From contig OX424569.1 in NCBI GenBank assembly GCA_949152475.1, positions 31,913,950-31,977,949 on the forward strand: a stretch of 64,000 bases of DNA, read 5' to 3'. Positions 21,067 through 33,492 of the stretch are shown piece after piece. The translations under genes and the position numbers were made by a program. This stretch comes from Terebella lapidaria. Its lineage: Eukaryota; Annelida; Polychaeta; Terebellida; Terebellidae. Position 1 is the first letter of the stretch; each line of letters starts with the position of its first letter. The notes under the pieces were generated by a model. The model searched no databases and was not told the origin of the DNA. It worked only from the letters and a program-made list of their open reading frames with translations.

Positions 21067-22963
21067 ATAACTTCTTCGAGTGGCTACACTTCAGCTACTG
21101 TTTCCTGCTCGTGTTTGTCCATTGAAGCAAAGTAACAACTTATTAGGCAGGCGGTTTCTTCGAAATGTGCAAAACTTACGCAAACTTCTTTTGGTAATGT
21201 CCCAATATAAATTATGTACTATTCTTGAGCATCTCTAATTGTAGTGCGATATAATGTTGTTAAGAGTTGTTACACAGCACATAGACTATTGGTAGCGACA
21301 GCACTTGTTTTGTGTAGTCCTTAGGTTTCGTGTAGCTACTTCAGTAGCTGAAGTTTTTCATTTACACGAATATAAATTCCTTAAAGAACAAAAAACCTAC
21401 TAACTGAATAATTCCTCTGTTGTTTTGACCCTTTTTTCACCACCGCTGGAGTAGCATTCGCACACATTCAGTGAAATATTTCACTTCTTATTATTGCACG
21501 TGTGCGTTCAACTGTTACAGATGCGCCTAGCTAATAACTCACCATAATTGTCTAAATAGTCTCTCCTGCTCGATTCAGTCTTATACACCCTAATGAATCA
21601 TTGTTGATTCAGCTACTCGGCTGTTTACTTTATATCACATGATTACTCAAGCACTTATTACATGTATATGACCTATGTAACGTCGCTGAATTATTGCTAT
21701 CAGTCCCTATTAAAGCATTTTATGATGATTTGTTCCCGACGATGCTATTAGCCAGCCGAGTAGGCACTACTGTGGTGCCTGGCGTTTGGGGGTGGTCAGT
21801 GATAATAGACCAGTCATAACAACTTGCAGGGTCAATGGGAGCACAGCGTAGAGAGTACAGCATGAGTGGAATGGTGAGTGTGTGCACATGCTAATGTCTA
21901 AACAATATCACAGATAATGGTCTATCCATTCTCCGAAAGCTATAAAACGTGCCTCGGTGTCAGACGACAGCCATTTGTCCCCACTCCCCACTGGTAAAGG
22001 GTATACATGCTACTATAGGTATGTAGTTCAGTGCATGCATTGAGCGTAATCAGGTAGATAACAGAAGCCTTATTGTACATTTATTAGGGAGTTAATGACC
22101 TATTTATATAGACGTCCAGCAGTGCCACTACGTTATCAACAGGTCGTCATGTCATACAGAACTACTGGTACTCTACTGTTGATGACAATAACGCCATTCT
22201 CTTTGACATAATGGAACACCGTGTATGTACTTCATGTATAATTCACGTTGATAACAGCCTGTTTATGTCATAGCGTAAAGAGATGTTGTTCTCTACGCGA
22301 GGTCCAAGCCGTTAATTCGATATCAGGTTTTATGGAATTGTATGTATCAACCTATTTCGGAAGTCCTATGATATGGCATTACTTATCTGTTCAGTTATCA
22401 ACTTTCTTAAAGGCGATCTACAAGAAAACACTGATCCAAGGAGTGTCTGATGCAAAGAATGTTGTTTCTCGCCTAGTGACGAAATTATCAGTAATATTCC
22501 TGCACCTGTCCTCATATGGACATTATTTACTTGGGGAAATCTATTGTAACGGTTTTAGGGCGTACCCAAAAGTTTCCCCTAGGTAATTCTGTTAGTGTTT
22601 TGTGATATTATGGTTAAATAACCGTTTATTAAAATGTATATGTGTTTAAAGGTTCATACGGTTCCGTATTGTTAATGTTTTAAAGGTTATCCGTCTCAGA
22701 ACTTGGTATATTTATGATGTTGGTAAAGCCGGAGACGGAGCCGGAACCGGAGACGGAACCGGACACGGAGCCAGAACAATGGAGTACAAAAACGTAATGA
22801 CGTTATTTCCGGAAGGTCATGTGATCAGCCTCGTTTTCGGTTTAAAAGGTGACGTGTCAGCCACTGATTGGTTCTAGAGTGTTTTTAGAAATCCGGAAAA
22901 TATCAGTGTTTTGGCGGACTATGACGTCACAATAGGTTGGTCACGTGACATGGGTCTCAGGTC

Positions 22964-22970
22964 TATAAAA
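22964..22970 (+). promoter_or_regulatory. TATA box of the LTR-like element
   Basis: TATAAAA in a strong context, downstream of TGACGTCA and a TCACGTGAC E-box, and about 145 bp upstream of AATAAA. Confidence 0.6.
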
Positions 22971-23284
22971 GCCCCCGCTTCACAGCGGACGGCGGAGTTG
23001 GTGTCCTGACGTCGACCTGTGCAGACCCCTTCTCCCATAGCAGAGTACTCCCTTGTTCCGGATAGAGTCATCCAGATGATAGCAGTTAAGTCTTCCGACT
23101 GTGCAATTGGAAAATAAACATTAAAACTTCAACCGAGTTGTTTTTCCGTGTTCGTTAGGGAACTGGAATTTATAATAAAGTTAGTTCACCGGAAAAGAAA
23201 GTAACACGGAGTAAAGGGAGATAAGACCACAGTCGGTTAAGACCAAGTTGTAACGACGTCTTAGGGTGATCTAAGAACCCAGAT

Positions 23285-23735
23285 CACCGAGGAAGGAGAC
23301 GGAGACGGAGGTGGAATTCAACGGAGCAACTACGGAGGTGGTATAGGACGGAGCAGTTGCAGAGACGGGAACGACGAAGCAGTTGCAGAGGCGGTACCGG
23401 ACGACGGAGTTGCAGAGGCAGTACCTGACGGAGCGGTTGCGGTAACCGGAAGTGGGAACACTTCCGAGATACTCCATTTCAGGTGCAGTCGCAGGTTGCG
23501 GTGAGGCGGAGCCAACCGGAGCAGTTTGCAGTGAGGCGGAACCTGGCAGAGCGGTTGCAGTATTCGGAAACGGCAACGTTCCCGGATTCTTATTCCAGGT
23601 GCAGTCGCAGTTGCAGTAAGGCGGAAAACGACGGAGCTGTTGCAGTAAAGCGGTATCCCGACGGAGCAGTTGCAGTACCCGGAGACGGAAACGCCTCCGG
23701 ATTCTTACGTTACAGGTGCAGTTGCAGATTAGCAG
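23285..23735. repeat. Minisatellite of about 115 bp inside the LTR-like element
   Basis: CAGGTGCAGT recurs at about 23481, 23596 and 23713 with CGGAGCAGTTGCAG-type spacers. The same periodicity (about 113 bp) recurs in reverse complement at about 41490, 41603 and 41717. Long open frames on both strands (about 23271-23777 and 23483-23818) result from this repeat. Confidence 0.65.
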
Positions 23736-24749
23736 TCGGACAACGGTTAAGAGGTCCATTCCAGACCACGCTACCAACCTTAGAGACTTCTAGCCGGAGT
23801 TCAACCGTACAGCAGTAGCAGTTTCCCGGAGTTTTACCGTTTCAGCTCCGGTTAAATAACAACTCACCCACCTCCCTAGAAAACCGGTTTATCAAGACGT
23901 CACAGAAGGGTGCAAACCCGTTACACTATCTTACTTCGTCCGCGTAAGTGCCAGGTGATTCTTACCTTTTGTTGGATGTTAGAGACAGAGATGATTTGTT
24001 GACAGTTCCTATGCAAACATCAAGCAACCATCGATGATAATTTACTGAGCAATTTACTCCAGATGGTCTGGTATGGTTGACCGATGGAGATAAAAATGAA
24101 TACTATCCAATGAAACATTTATCCAACGTTATAAAAAAAATGTTTAACATGTCATAAAACTATACAAATAAGCATGATCTTCCCCAAAAACCCCTGATAT
24201 TTCCTGCAGTTTATCCAATGAGTTTCCAATGATCTAGTTCGCAATCAGGTGTGTCCAATTTGAATTGAATTTCGTGATTTTCAGTACATCGATGGTCGAG
24301 GACATGTTTAGACTCATGTCTCAGAAGGTAGTTGGTGCAAACACAGTGTCTTTTCACGAATGTTTTAGAAAAGATGGTTCAGAAAAGATAATATATTATA
24401 TTTTGCGAGTTTGGATACGTCCTTTATAACAATGCTTGTATTTTTCAAGAGTAATATGTTATCAGGATTATTGACCATAATAATTTCAATGTTGATGTGA
24501 AATAGACGCTGTTTTTAAACACGGTGAAGTAACAACTTGATATGCAGGCGATTTGTACGAAATGTGCAAAACTTATACAAACCTTTTTAGGTAATGTTCC
24601 AATATAAATTATGTAGTATTCTTGAGCACCTGCAATTGCACATGCAGTGCAATATAATGTTGTTAAGAGCTATTACACAGCACACTGACTATTGGTAGCG
24701 ATAGCACTTGTTTCGTGTGTATTTAGCAAGAGCACTCCCTCATCACTTC

Positions 24750-24877
24750 GACCCATGTAGCGCAGCTTACTATTTCTTCTAAATTCGATGAAGATTAAAA
24801 ATGTGCCAGACGGATTAAATATGGTATACATTCAGTGGGTGAGTAGTATTAACAGAGTAAGGTGCGCTACCTGGGCC
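24750..24877. mobile_element. Second copy of the 128-bp MITE, carried by tandem duplication
   Basis: Practically identical to 20939-21066 and located at the same site in the sister unit, so it was inserted before the tandem duplication. Confidence 0.75.
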
Positions 24878-25254
24878 ATAACTTCTTCGAGTGGCTACAC
24901 TTCAGCTACTGTTTCCTGCTCGTGTTTGTCCATTGAAGCAAAGTAACAACTTATTAGGCAGGAGGTTTCTACGAAATGTGCAAAACTTACGCAAACTTCT
25001 TTTGGTAATGTCCCAATATAAATTATGTACTATTCTTGAGCATCTCTAATTGTAGTGCGATATAATGTTGTTAAGAGTTGTTACACAGCACATAGACTAT
25101 TGGTAGCGACAGCACTTGTTTTGTGTAGTTCTTAGGTTTCGTGTAGCTACTTCAGTAGCTGAAGTTTTTCATTTACACGAATATAAATTCCTTAAAGAAC
25201 AAAAAAACCTACTAACTGAATAATTCCTCTGTTGTTTTGACCCTTTTTTCACCA

Positions 25255-26190
25255 CCGCTGGAGTAGCATTCGCACACATTCAGTGAAATATTTCACTTCT
25301 TATTATTGCACGTGTGCGTTCAATTGTTACAGATGCGCCTAGCTAATAACTCACCATAATTGTGTAAATAGTCTCTCCTGCTCGATTTAGTCTTATACAC
25401 CCTAAAGAATCATTGTTGATTCAGCTACTCGGCTGTTTACTTTATATCACATGATTACTCAAGCACTTATTACATGTATATGACCTATGTAACGTCGCTG
25501 AATTATTGCTATCAGTCCCTATTAAAGCATTTTATGATGATTTGTTCCCGACGATGCTATTAGCCAGCCGAGTAGGCACTACTGTGGTGCCTGGCGTTTG
25601 GGGGTGGTCAGTGATAATAGACCAGTCATAACAACTTGCAGGGTCAATGGGAGCACAGCGTAGAGAGTACAGCATGAGTGGAATGGTGAGTGTGTGCACA
25701 TGCTAATGTCTAAACAATATCACAGATAATGGTCTATCCATTCTCCGAAAGCTATAAAACGTGCCTCGGTGTCAGACGACAGCCATTTGTCCCCACTCCC
25801 CACTGGTAAAGGGTATACATGCTACTATAGGTATGTAGTTCAGTGCATGCATTGAGCGTAATCAGGTAGATAACAGAAGCCTTATTGTACATTTATTAGG
25901 GAGTTAATGACCTATTTATATAGACGTCCAGCAGTGCCACTACGTTATCAACAGGTCGTCATGTCATAGAGAACTACTGGTATTCTAATGTTGATGACAA
26001 TAACGCCCTTCTCTTTGACATAATGGAACACCGTGTATGTACTTCATGTATAATTCACGTTGATAACAGCTTGTTTATGTCATAGCGTAAAGAGATGTTG
26101 TTCTCTACGCGAGGTCCAAGCCGTTAATGCGATATCAGGTTTTATGGAATTGTATGTATCAACCTATTTCGGAAGTCCTATGATATGGCA
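25255..26190 (+). repeat. X unit, third copy
   Basis: Matches 21440-22370 nearly base for base and 18510-19420 more distantly. It is part of tandem unit 2 and is listed because it sets the X/Y periodicity of the array. Confidence 0.65.
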
Positions 26191-26311
26191 TTACTTATCT
26201 GTTCAGTTATCAACTTTCTTAAAGGCGATCTACAAGAAAACACTGACCCAAGGAGTGTCTAAACAGCTGCCAATGTACAATATGATGCAAAGAATGTTGT
26301 TTCTCGCCTAG

Positions 26312-26640
26312 TGACGACTGAACGAGTTTCCACTCTCTGGCCTCACGATACCCTCGTCACCCTCCAGTCCATGATAAACATGTCTTCAGAGTGCCTTTTT
26401 CTGGCTTCGATCATAAGGCCAAAGTATTCTGGTTCTGGTTATTAGGGTCCCCGGAGAAGTGATGCAATGGTGCGATTTTACCCCCCCCCCCCCCTCTATG
26501 ATTGGCTACTGACGACTGAACCGGATGAGTACGGTTAAATTTGTCAATCATACACCTAATGTGCAATGTCAAAGACACACAGGATCATAGAAATGTTGTC
26601 TTTCTATGGTCGGGACCATACAACTCGATCATCAACTATA
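26312..26640. other. Unit junction with direct repeat and C14 tract
   Basis: TGACGACTGAAC occurs at 26312-26323 and again at 26510-26521, flanking about 190 bp of otherwise unmatched sequence with a C14 run (26481-26494). This looks like a small insertion or rearrangement scar at the end of tandem unit 2. No gene seen. Confidence 0.45.
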
Positions 26641-28580
26641 TAACTGTGTATGGGTATGGGTATTAATTCATGATAACAAATGAAAATTAGCTTTCAGGAA
26701 CTGACTCTTGTTACGTTATTTAAAAAAGAGAGTGATGCATAGGGTTTCAAGTATTACATATACCTAACCAGAACCATAATACTTATACATTTTTTTAAAA
26801 TGGCATTGTCCAAAATATACATATATTTTTTAGAAATAAATAATATACAAATAATACCTATATATATAATTTGAAACATTTAAAATAAATTATAATACAC
26901 AGATAAAACAATAGTATTGTTCAAAGATGTTCAATATTTACACGTGTTTGCATGACGATTCACACCCAGTTATGAGCATTACATCCCTCGTTTTATGTCA
27001 AACATGGAACAGGAATCAAGCACCATGTTTTATATCACGTCTCCCATATTTACACCTCAATTAGAACGTGCTGAGCATCTCCTGGGCAAATATCATCAGT
27101 AATATTCCTGCACCTGGACGTGTCCTGGTATGGACAATATTCACTTGGGAAAATCTATCTTACTTCGTCCACAGAAGTACCAGGTGATTCTTACATTCTG
27201 TTGGAGGTTAGAGACAGAGGTGGTGTGTTGACGGTTCCTATGCAAACATCGATCGACCATCACTGATAATGTACTGAGCAAATTTACTCCAGATGGTCTG
27301 GCATGGTTAATAAATGGACGAATGTATGAAAAAAAAAAATCGAAAGAAACATTCGACGTACCTTACATAAATCTGAAAATACAATCTGAAACATCATAAA
27401 ATATATAAACATCCATGATATTACAGAACTCATACATAGGTTAACCAAAGAGTTTTCAATGATCTAGTTTGCAACCACGTGTGTGTCCAATTGGAATCAC
27501 ATTTCATGACAGGTCATTTTGATAGGTCAATGTAAGTATCAATCTATTACCACCAATACAATCAGATTTTGATGATGCCAATAAGAAACGTAAAATACAA
27601 CATTTTGCAATAGAAACAAAGCCCGACCAAATAGTTTATCCAAAGACACACTGGCGTCATCAGGGGCAGACAGTGTGTTAAATGTAGTTGTTTCTACTGT
27701 ACACCTGATGGAATTAGTATACAACTGCCCAACAACCTATGAAAACAATTTAAAAATCCGAAACTAAGCCCATGGAATAGATACATGACAAGTACAAAAG
27801 TACCCAATCACAAGCCAGAAGGCTACTGAGCTGATGGTCGACGACATTGTAAGTCTCATGTCTCAGAAGTCAGTTACTAGTAGTGCACAGTGTCTTTTCA
27901 CGAATGTTTTACTTTTGTTTACAAAACAGATTAGATATTGAATTTCGCGAGTTTAGGAAGTATTCAGCGTGGTAATATTTTACAAAACACACAGGTATTA
28001 TGATTATTACCCGTAAAGAGTTTGATGATGATGGTTATTGGAAGCTGCTTTCAAACACAATCTAATATGCAGGCGGTGTGGACGAAATGTGCAAAAAAAT
28101 TATGCAAACCCTTTTAGGTAATATTCCAATATAAATTATGTATATTCTCGGGCACGACTGAGTGAAGTCCAATAAAATGTTGGTAAGAACTCTACACAAC
28201 ACGTGAAGGACATCGTTAGAGCATGCCCCGTTTGGTGTTAAAACAAATAGCACTGTCTCGAAACTTCGACGAGTAGCTGAAGTTTTCATGTCATTCCTAA
28301 CAAAGAAAATCGCTGAACTAAATGATTAGCTGTTAATGTTTTTTTTTTGGCGTTTCGTTCACCAATGCCTACTAGTCATCCACATATCTAAGACTGGGAG
28401 TCGATCTGCCTCTTAGATAGAACTGACCAGTGGGATTGGCAAACTGAATGTCCATGTGACTCTAGAGAGCAACTACATTGTCAATATGGGATGTTGAGCA
28501 CTTACGTATGCTGTAGAATAAGGCTTTCAAATGTTCTCCAAACACCATTCAACTAAGTGCAAAATACATATTTTACAACA
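26640..28580 (+). repeat. Y unit D, diverged
   Basis: Colinear with A 355-3270 and with B (for example 28400-28580 against 33834-34035, sharing AGAACTGACCAGTGGG). It carries the GACGGTTCCTATGCAAACAT and GAAATGTGCAAAAAAATTATGC landmarks. Copy B begins about 110 bp further on. No gene supported. Confidence 0.65.
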
Positions 28581-31347
28581 TGTTATGCAAGATTTTGCAA
28601 TGTCAAGACACTCGGGATCATAGGAATAGTGTACTTTTTTCTCAGGACTATATCACGCAACCATTATCTCTCAAAAATCAGTGTATGGATGTCCATTTAC
28701 GAAAGAATAGAAATCAGCTGTCAGGAATTTACGTATTTAAGCACAAATGGATACAGACAAACAGACAAATTCAAATTCCAAGGCCGAATCCATGGACGAA
28801 GTGTACAAGTTCAGAATAAACAGTCGAATCCGAGGGATACCATCAGTATCATATGCAGAGCGATGTGACTATCAGAGATGCGCAGCGAGCTGAGTGTGAG
28901 ATCAGGTGCTCCGGAAAATTGAGCTTCTCCCACGCCGTCAGCAACATGATGTGACTTAAAAACAAAAAGAACGACTTATCTTATTTTGGACTACAAATTT
29001 CTTTCTACAAATATCAGTAATCAGTAAAACATAATCAGTTACTACTTATATGTACATGAACGTCGAAATATCTGAAAAAAAAATATATTACACAATATAG
29101 CAATAATATTTTTCAATATCAGGTGTTCAATATTTACACGTGTTTATATGACTCTAGAAGGTGTAAGAACAAACTAATTAACGGGTCAATTCAAACCCTG
29201 TTAAGCGCAATACATCCAACGTTTCATGTCAAACACGAAACAGATATGAAGCACCACGTCTGAAATCATGTCTCCCATATTTACACTGCAATGAGAACGT
29301 GCTGGACATCGCCTGGACACAAATCATTAGTAATATTCCTGCACCTGGAATATGTCCTCACGTGGACAATATTTACTTGAGAAAATCAATTTTACTTCAT
29401 CCACAGAAGTGCGATGTGATTCTGACTTTTAGTGCGAGGTTAGAGACAGAGGTGGTGTGTTGACAGTTCCTATGCAAACATTATTATTATTTACTGAGCA
29501 AATTTACTCCAGATGGTCCGGTATGGTTGATCAATGTAGCAATATTTGAAAATTAATGCTATCTAAAAAAAAACATCTCTCACAATATATAAACAGTCAT
29601 GTTCTTACAGAAAACCCTGATTGTTCCTTGAGTTTATCAAATCTTCTTACAAGGATCTACTCTGCAACGACTATGTAATTTGAATCGTATTTTATTTTAT
29701 TTTGTGATCATGAAGTATGTCGATATTGGACAAAATTTGTAGTCTCATATCGTCGAATTCAGCTAGTGCAAACATAGTTTGGACATACTCTGGGTGGTAT
29801 TGTTTTTACTATTGGTATTAAAACAAACAAGTATTGAGATTGTTGAGAGTAATATTTTGATGCTGTTGTGACTTAGACGCTGGTTTTGGACAAGGTAAAC
29901 TAGCAACTGAATATGCAGCCGATTTGGACGGAATGTGCGAAAAAAAACTTATGCAAACCTTTTTTGGTAAAGTTCCAATATAAATGATGTATATTCTCGA
30001 GCACGACTAAGTGAAGTGTAATATAATGCTGTTAAGAGATGATACACAACACACAGACTATTGTTAGAACGGACACTTGTTTGGTGTTGTTAAAGTAGTA
30101 CGCGCCACAAGAAAGCGGCACCTATCGAGTATTGATTGATTTCGTTAGCACGGCTGGTCTTTACAGCGTGCTTATAGGAGCGGTCCTCGTGTGTTTTACC
30201 AATCAACGCCCCAGGTGCCAATCGATATGCCCAAATATGGCACGACGCCACAATTGGGTTTTCCATACGCGATCACTTTAGTGTTTCACTTTTGATGCAT
30301 GGATTCTATATGAAATGCGCGCATACTGAGAAAGTGCGCTTATGAGTCGAATAAAGCCGAGTGCCGTATCAAAAGCGGATGCCTGTTTTTTTCTTGCAGA
30401 ATAATCATGTGGGTCTACGTTTTGTGCAACATGTTATCTACAGTCATAATTCGCCATAATTCCACAATGACATTATCCATGCAGTTCACTGCCCTTCACA
30501 ATAAGAACGCGCACTAATTACATCAATCTCCAAAAAGTAGCGAATATAGAAATTTTATTCTACATACACCAACAACAAAATCAAAGGAACATACATTGGA
30601 CACCAGAGGAGACCATGGTGACCATGAAAGATACATATAATTACAGAACATAGATACCATTACAAACGATAAACCAAAATAAATGAAAACATGCAAAACG
30701 AGAAAAACTAGCGGCGGTTTAAACATTCGATTTACATATTATTAAATTTGGTAGTCTAGGGGTAGATATAGGTGGATCTAAAATAGTTTTAGATAAAATA
30801 TAAATATAAGGGAATCGTCTGTAAGATAATGTTCTGGAAAAAAATTGCTGAACAAATTATTTCAATCGTCCATGGGTTTTGATACGATTTTGATCTGATA
30901 TATATTCGACCGGTATGTACCCACTTTCGCGATATGCGCGGGTGCATACGCGCAAGTAACACTGCATGTATGGTGGAAATACATCAATGAGCCCTTACTA
31001 GCATGTATCATGGACCGATCCTGAGCATAACACGATGTCCACACGGACCACCCCCGTCCACCCAGGACATGAGTTATTGAGTGCCTCAGACACAACATGG
31101 ACATTCCCATACCACCCATAAATGTAAAATAGCACTGTGCCATCCCAGATGACCCCGGCAAATGTCATTCCAAAACCTTTGTACGTGACTGTGTACTGAA
31201 CCTTAACCAGTCCATTCAGGAACATCATTTACAACCACGTATCATCAAATCACCTCGGAACAATCGCGGACCTATATCAGTTACATCGAGTCATCAGTTA
31301 CATTCCTGGACTGTCATGCCGGAAAAGTATCGGACAGAACCCCCTTA

Positions 31348-32148
31348 TACCCCCGTCACACTGAGCTTGGGTTCTTACTGCGTTCTGACGGCGATCAAGG
31401 ACCCGATAGGGACGCCATAGGCGGCGTGAGGTCGTAGTGAGAATGCATAAAGTCGCCATGGGGACCCATAGAATGCTGAAGGTCGCAGAGCAGAACGCAG
31501 AGCTAGCGATTGCCACAACTTTGAGCATTTTTCAAATGAGTTTTCCGTCAAACCGGACTGGAGTTCTTACTGCGTTCCTACGGCGACCCATGACGCGATC
31601 AGGGCACCATAGACACCCGGAAGTCGTGCTGAGAATTTAGGAAGTCGCCGTGGGGAAGCACAGGATAACTAAGGTCGCAGAGAGATGGCGACTACTTTAA
31701 ACATGTTAAAAGTAAATGCCAAGGCTCGGCGTCCTGGACCTCATTTTCAGGACGTAGTGAGGTCGTCATGGGTAGCTGTGTTTGCCATAGAAACGTGGTA
31801 GGAACTCGCAGTACGCCCTATTGTCGTCGTAGAGTCGCCATGAACATGGTAAGAACGTGAACTCATGATTGCACTCACATAATTCCGGGTTCACCGGAAA
31901 TCGTCATGTGGACGTCGTGCTGACTCAGTAGACAGTTCAGAGACGCAGTAAGGTCGTGGTGCTATAGGGATGCCGTGGAGACGCCATGGGGACATTTGAC
32001 GTCATCTAAACGAAAATGTCGCAGAGCACAGGACCCTGATATGACGGGTAACTGAAAAACTATTTGGGTTTTCACGGCGACCCTCGGCGTCCTTCAAATT
32101 TTGACAGTTTAGGACACTGTAAAGACACAAGCAAGGTGTGACGGGGTA
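31348..32148. mobile_element. 0.8-kb element with CCCCGTCACAC terminal repeats
   Basis: TACCCCCGTCACAC (31348-31361) is mirrored by GTGTGACGGGGTA (32136-32148). Inside is a direct repeat of about 192 bp beginning GTTCTTACTGCGTTC (31371 and 31563) with GTCGCCATGGGGA-type words, and more degenerate versions to about 31850, some apparently inverted. It is unusually G+C-rich for this window. No coding region. The superfamily is not determined. Confidence 0.5.
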
Positions 32149-32264
32149 GACGTATTTTACGTCATGGCGTCAATTCCTTTCCCCAAATCTGGACGAAACT
32201 TGGAATGATAATGGCACCATCTACCATCGTACCACATTTCAGAATGATTGATTCTATACTAAGT

Positions 32265-33492
32265 ATTTGAGGGTGGTTTTTTCCCTTCAAAATGATGTAT
32301 TACTGACGCCGATAAAATTAATGACTGTTGGGTAATACTGTACAGAAGTGCGATATCGTTTTCACCCCAAATCGTAGATTCCAGCCAGTAAGAATGGCAA
32401 TTAGCGCAACAATTCGGACTGTGACCCCATATTTCTTTGGTTTTATTTGTAAGGGTAGTTTTTCCCCTTAAAATGGTGTATTACTCACCCCGACAAAACT
32501 GATGATGGTTGGGTAATACTGTACAGAAATGCGATATATATACTCGTTTTCCCCCTGAATCGTAGGTCCCGGTAAATAAAAATGCCAATTAGCGCAACAA
32601 TTCAGACCGTGAACCCATATTTTCTTGGTGTTATATGTAAGGGTAATTTTTCTTTTCAAAATGATGTATCACTCATCCTTATAAAACTGGTCGTTGTTGG
32701 GTGATACTGTACAGAAGTGCGATATATACTTGTACTTCCCCTAAATCATAGATTCCGGCAATTAAAATGGCAATTAGCGCAATAATTCGGGCGGTGACCC
32801 CATATTTTTTTGGTTTTATATGTAAGGGTGGTTTTTTCCCTTCCAAATGCTGTATTACTCATGCCGATAAAATTGATAACTGTCGGTAATACTGTACAGA
32901 AGTGCGATATATTCTCGTTTTTCCCCTAAATCGTAGATTTCGGCAAGTAAAAATGGCAATTAGCGCAACAATTCGGACGGTGACCCAATATTGTTTTGGT
33001 TTTATATGTAGGGGTAGTTTTCTACCTTCAAAATGATGTATTACTCATGCCGATAAAATTGATAACTGTTCGGTAATACTGTATAGAAGTGGGATATATT
33101 CTCGTTTTTCCCCTAAATCATAGATTTCTGCAAGTGAAAATGGCAATTAGCGCAACAATTCGGACGGTTACCCAATATTTTTTTGGTTTTATATGTAAGG
33201 GTAGTTTTCTACCTTCAAAATGATGTATTACTCATGGCGATAAAATTGATAACTGTTCGGTTATTCTGTACAGAAGTGCGATATATTTTTGCTTTTCCCG
33301 TAAATCGTAGATTTCTGCAAGTAAAAATGGCAATTAGCGCAACAATTCGGACGGTGACCCAAAATTTTTTTGGTTTTATATGTAAGGGTAGTTTTCTACC
33401 TTCAAAATGATGTATTACTCATGTTGATAAAATTGACGATTGTCCGGTAATACTGTATATAATTGCGATGTACTTGTATTTTCCCTATACTC
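32265..33492 (+). repeat. 186-bp tandem satellite, about 6.5 copies
   Basis: GGCAATTAGCGCAA (with minor variants) recurs at about 32396, 32584, 32769, 32955, 33142 and 33329, spaced 185-188 bp. Each unit also has AATGATGTATTACTCATG, a GTAATACTGTACAGAAGTGC block and TTTTGGTTTTATATGTAAGG. The last unit is truncated at about 33490. It lies wholly within the TTAA-flanked insertion. Confidence 0.9.

Larger units (their letters stand above)
19650..21435 (+). repeat. Y unit, related to the left part of copies A and B
   Basis: Shares with A 355-900, B 29040-29600 and the other Y units the CACGTTTCATATCACGTCTCC-type stretch, GACAGTTCCTATGCAAACAT and GAAATGTGCAAAACTTA blocks. About 20690-20930 is itself repeated at about 21120-21340 (GTCCCAATATAAATTATGTA). 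Two MITEs are inserted in it. Confidence 0.65.
19917..22480 (+). repeat. Tandem duplication, unit 1
   Basis: The unit starts at AAATTATCAGTAATATTCCTG and ends at CTAGTGACGA, where sequence matching the unit start resumes at 22481. Similarity to unit 2 is very high, with only scattered differences by eye plus the 125-bp MITE. It is much younger than the A/B divergence. Confidence 0.8.
22545..23925. mobile_element. LTR-like element (probable solo LTR) with 4-bp target duplication
   Basis: TGTAACGG at the left and CCGTTACA at the right give TG...CA ends. CTAT flanks both sides (22541-22544 and 23926-23929), and the sister unit has the uninterrupted site at 19980-19983. Inside are TGACGTCA (22922-22929), a TATA box in TCTATAAAAG (22962-22971) and AATAAA (23113-23118), the usual order of an LTR promoter and polyadenylation signal. 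About 22730-22775 and 23285-23730 are G-rich minisatellites. No gag or pol is present, so a solo LTR is the best reading; a TIR DNA element is the alternative. Confidence 0.7.
22481..26314 (+). repeat. Tandem duplication, unit 2, interrupted by an LTR-like insertion
   Basis: 66 bp of the unit (22481-22544 plus the target duplication) precede the inserted 1381-bp element. The rest (23926-26314) matches unit 1 up to CTAGTGACGA. No gene is supported. An open frame of about 112 codons near 22248 and its partner at 26060 are not maintained as a conserved product. Confidence 0.8.

Noticed and set aside
23271..23818. Open frames of 111 and 168 codons on opposite strands
   Set aside because: Both are translations of the G-rich minisatellite in the LTR-like element.
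32265..33492. CRISPR-like array
   Set aside because: Units are 186 bp and repeat throughout, without short direct repeats separated by unique spacers.
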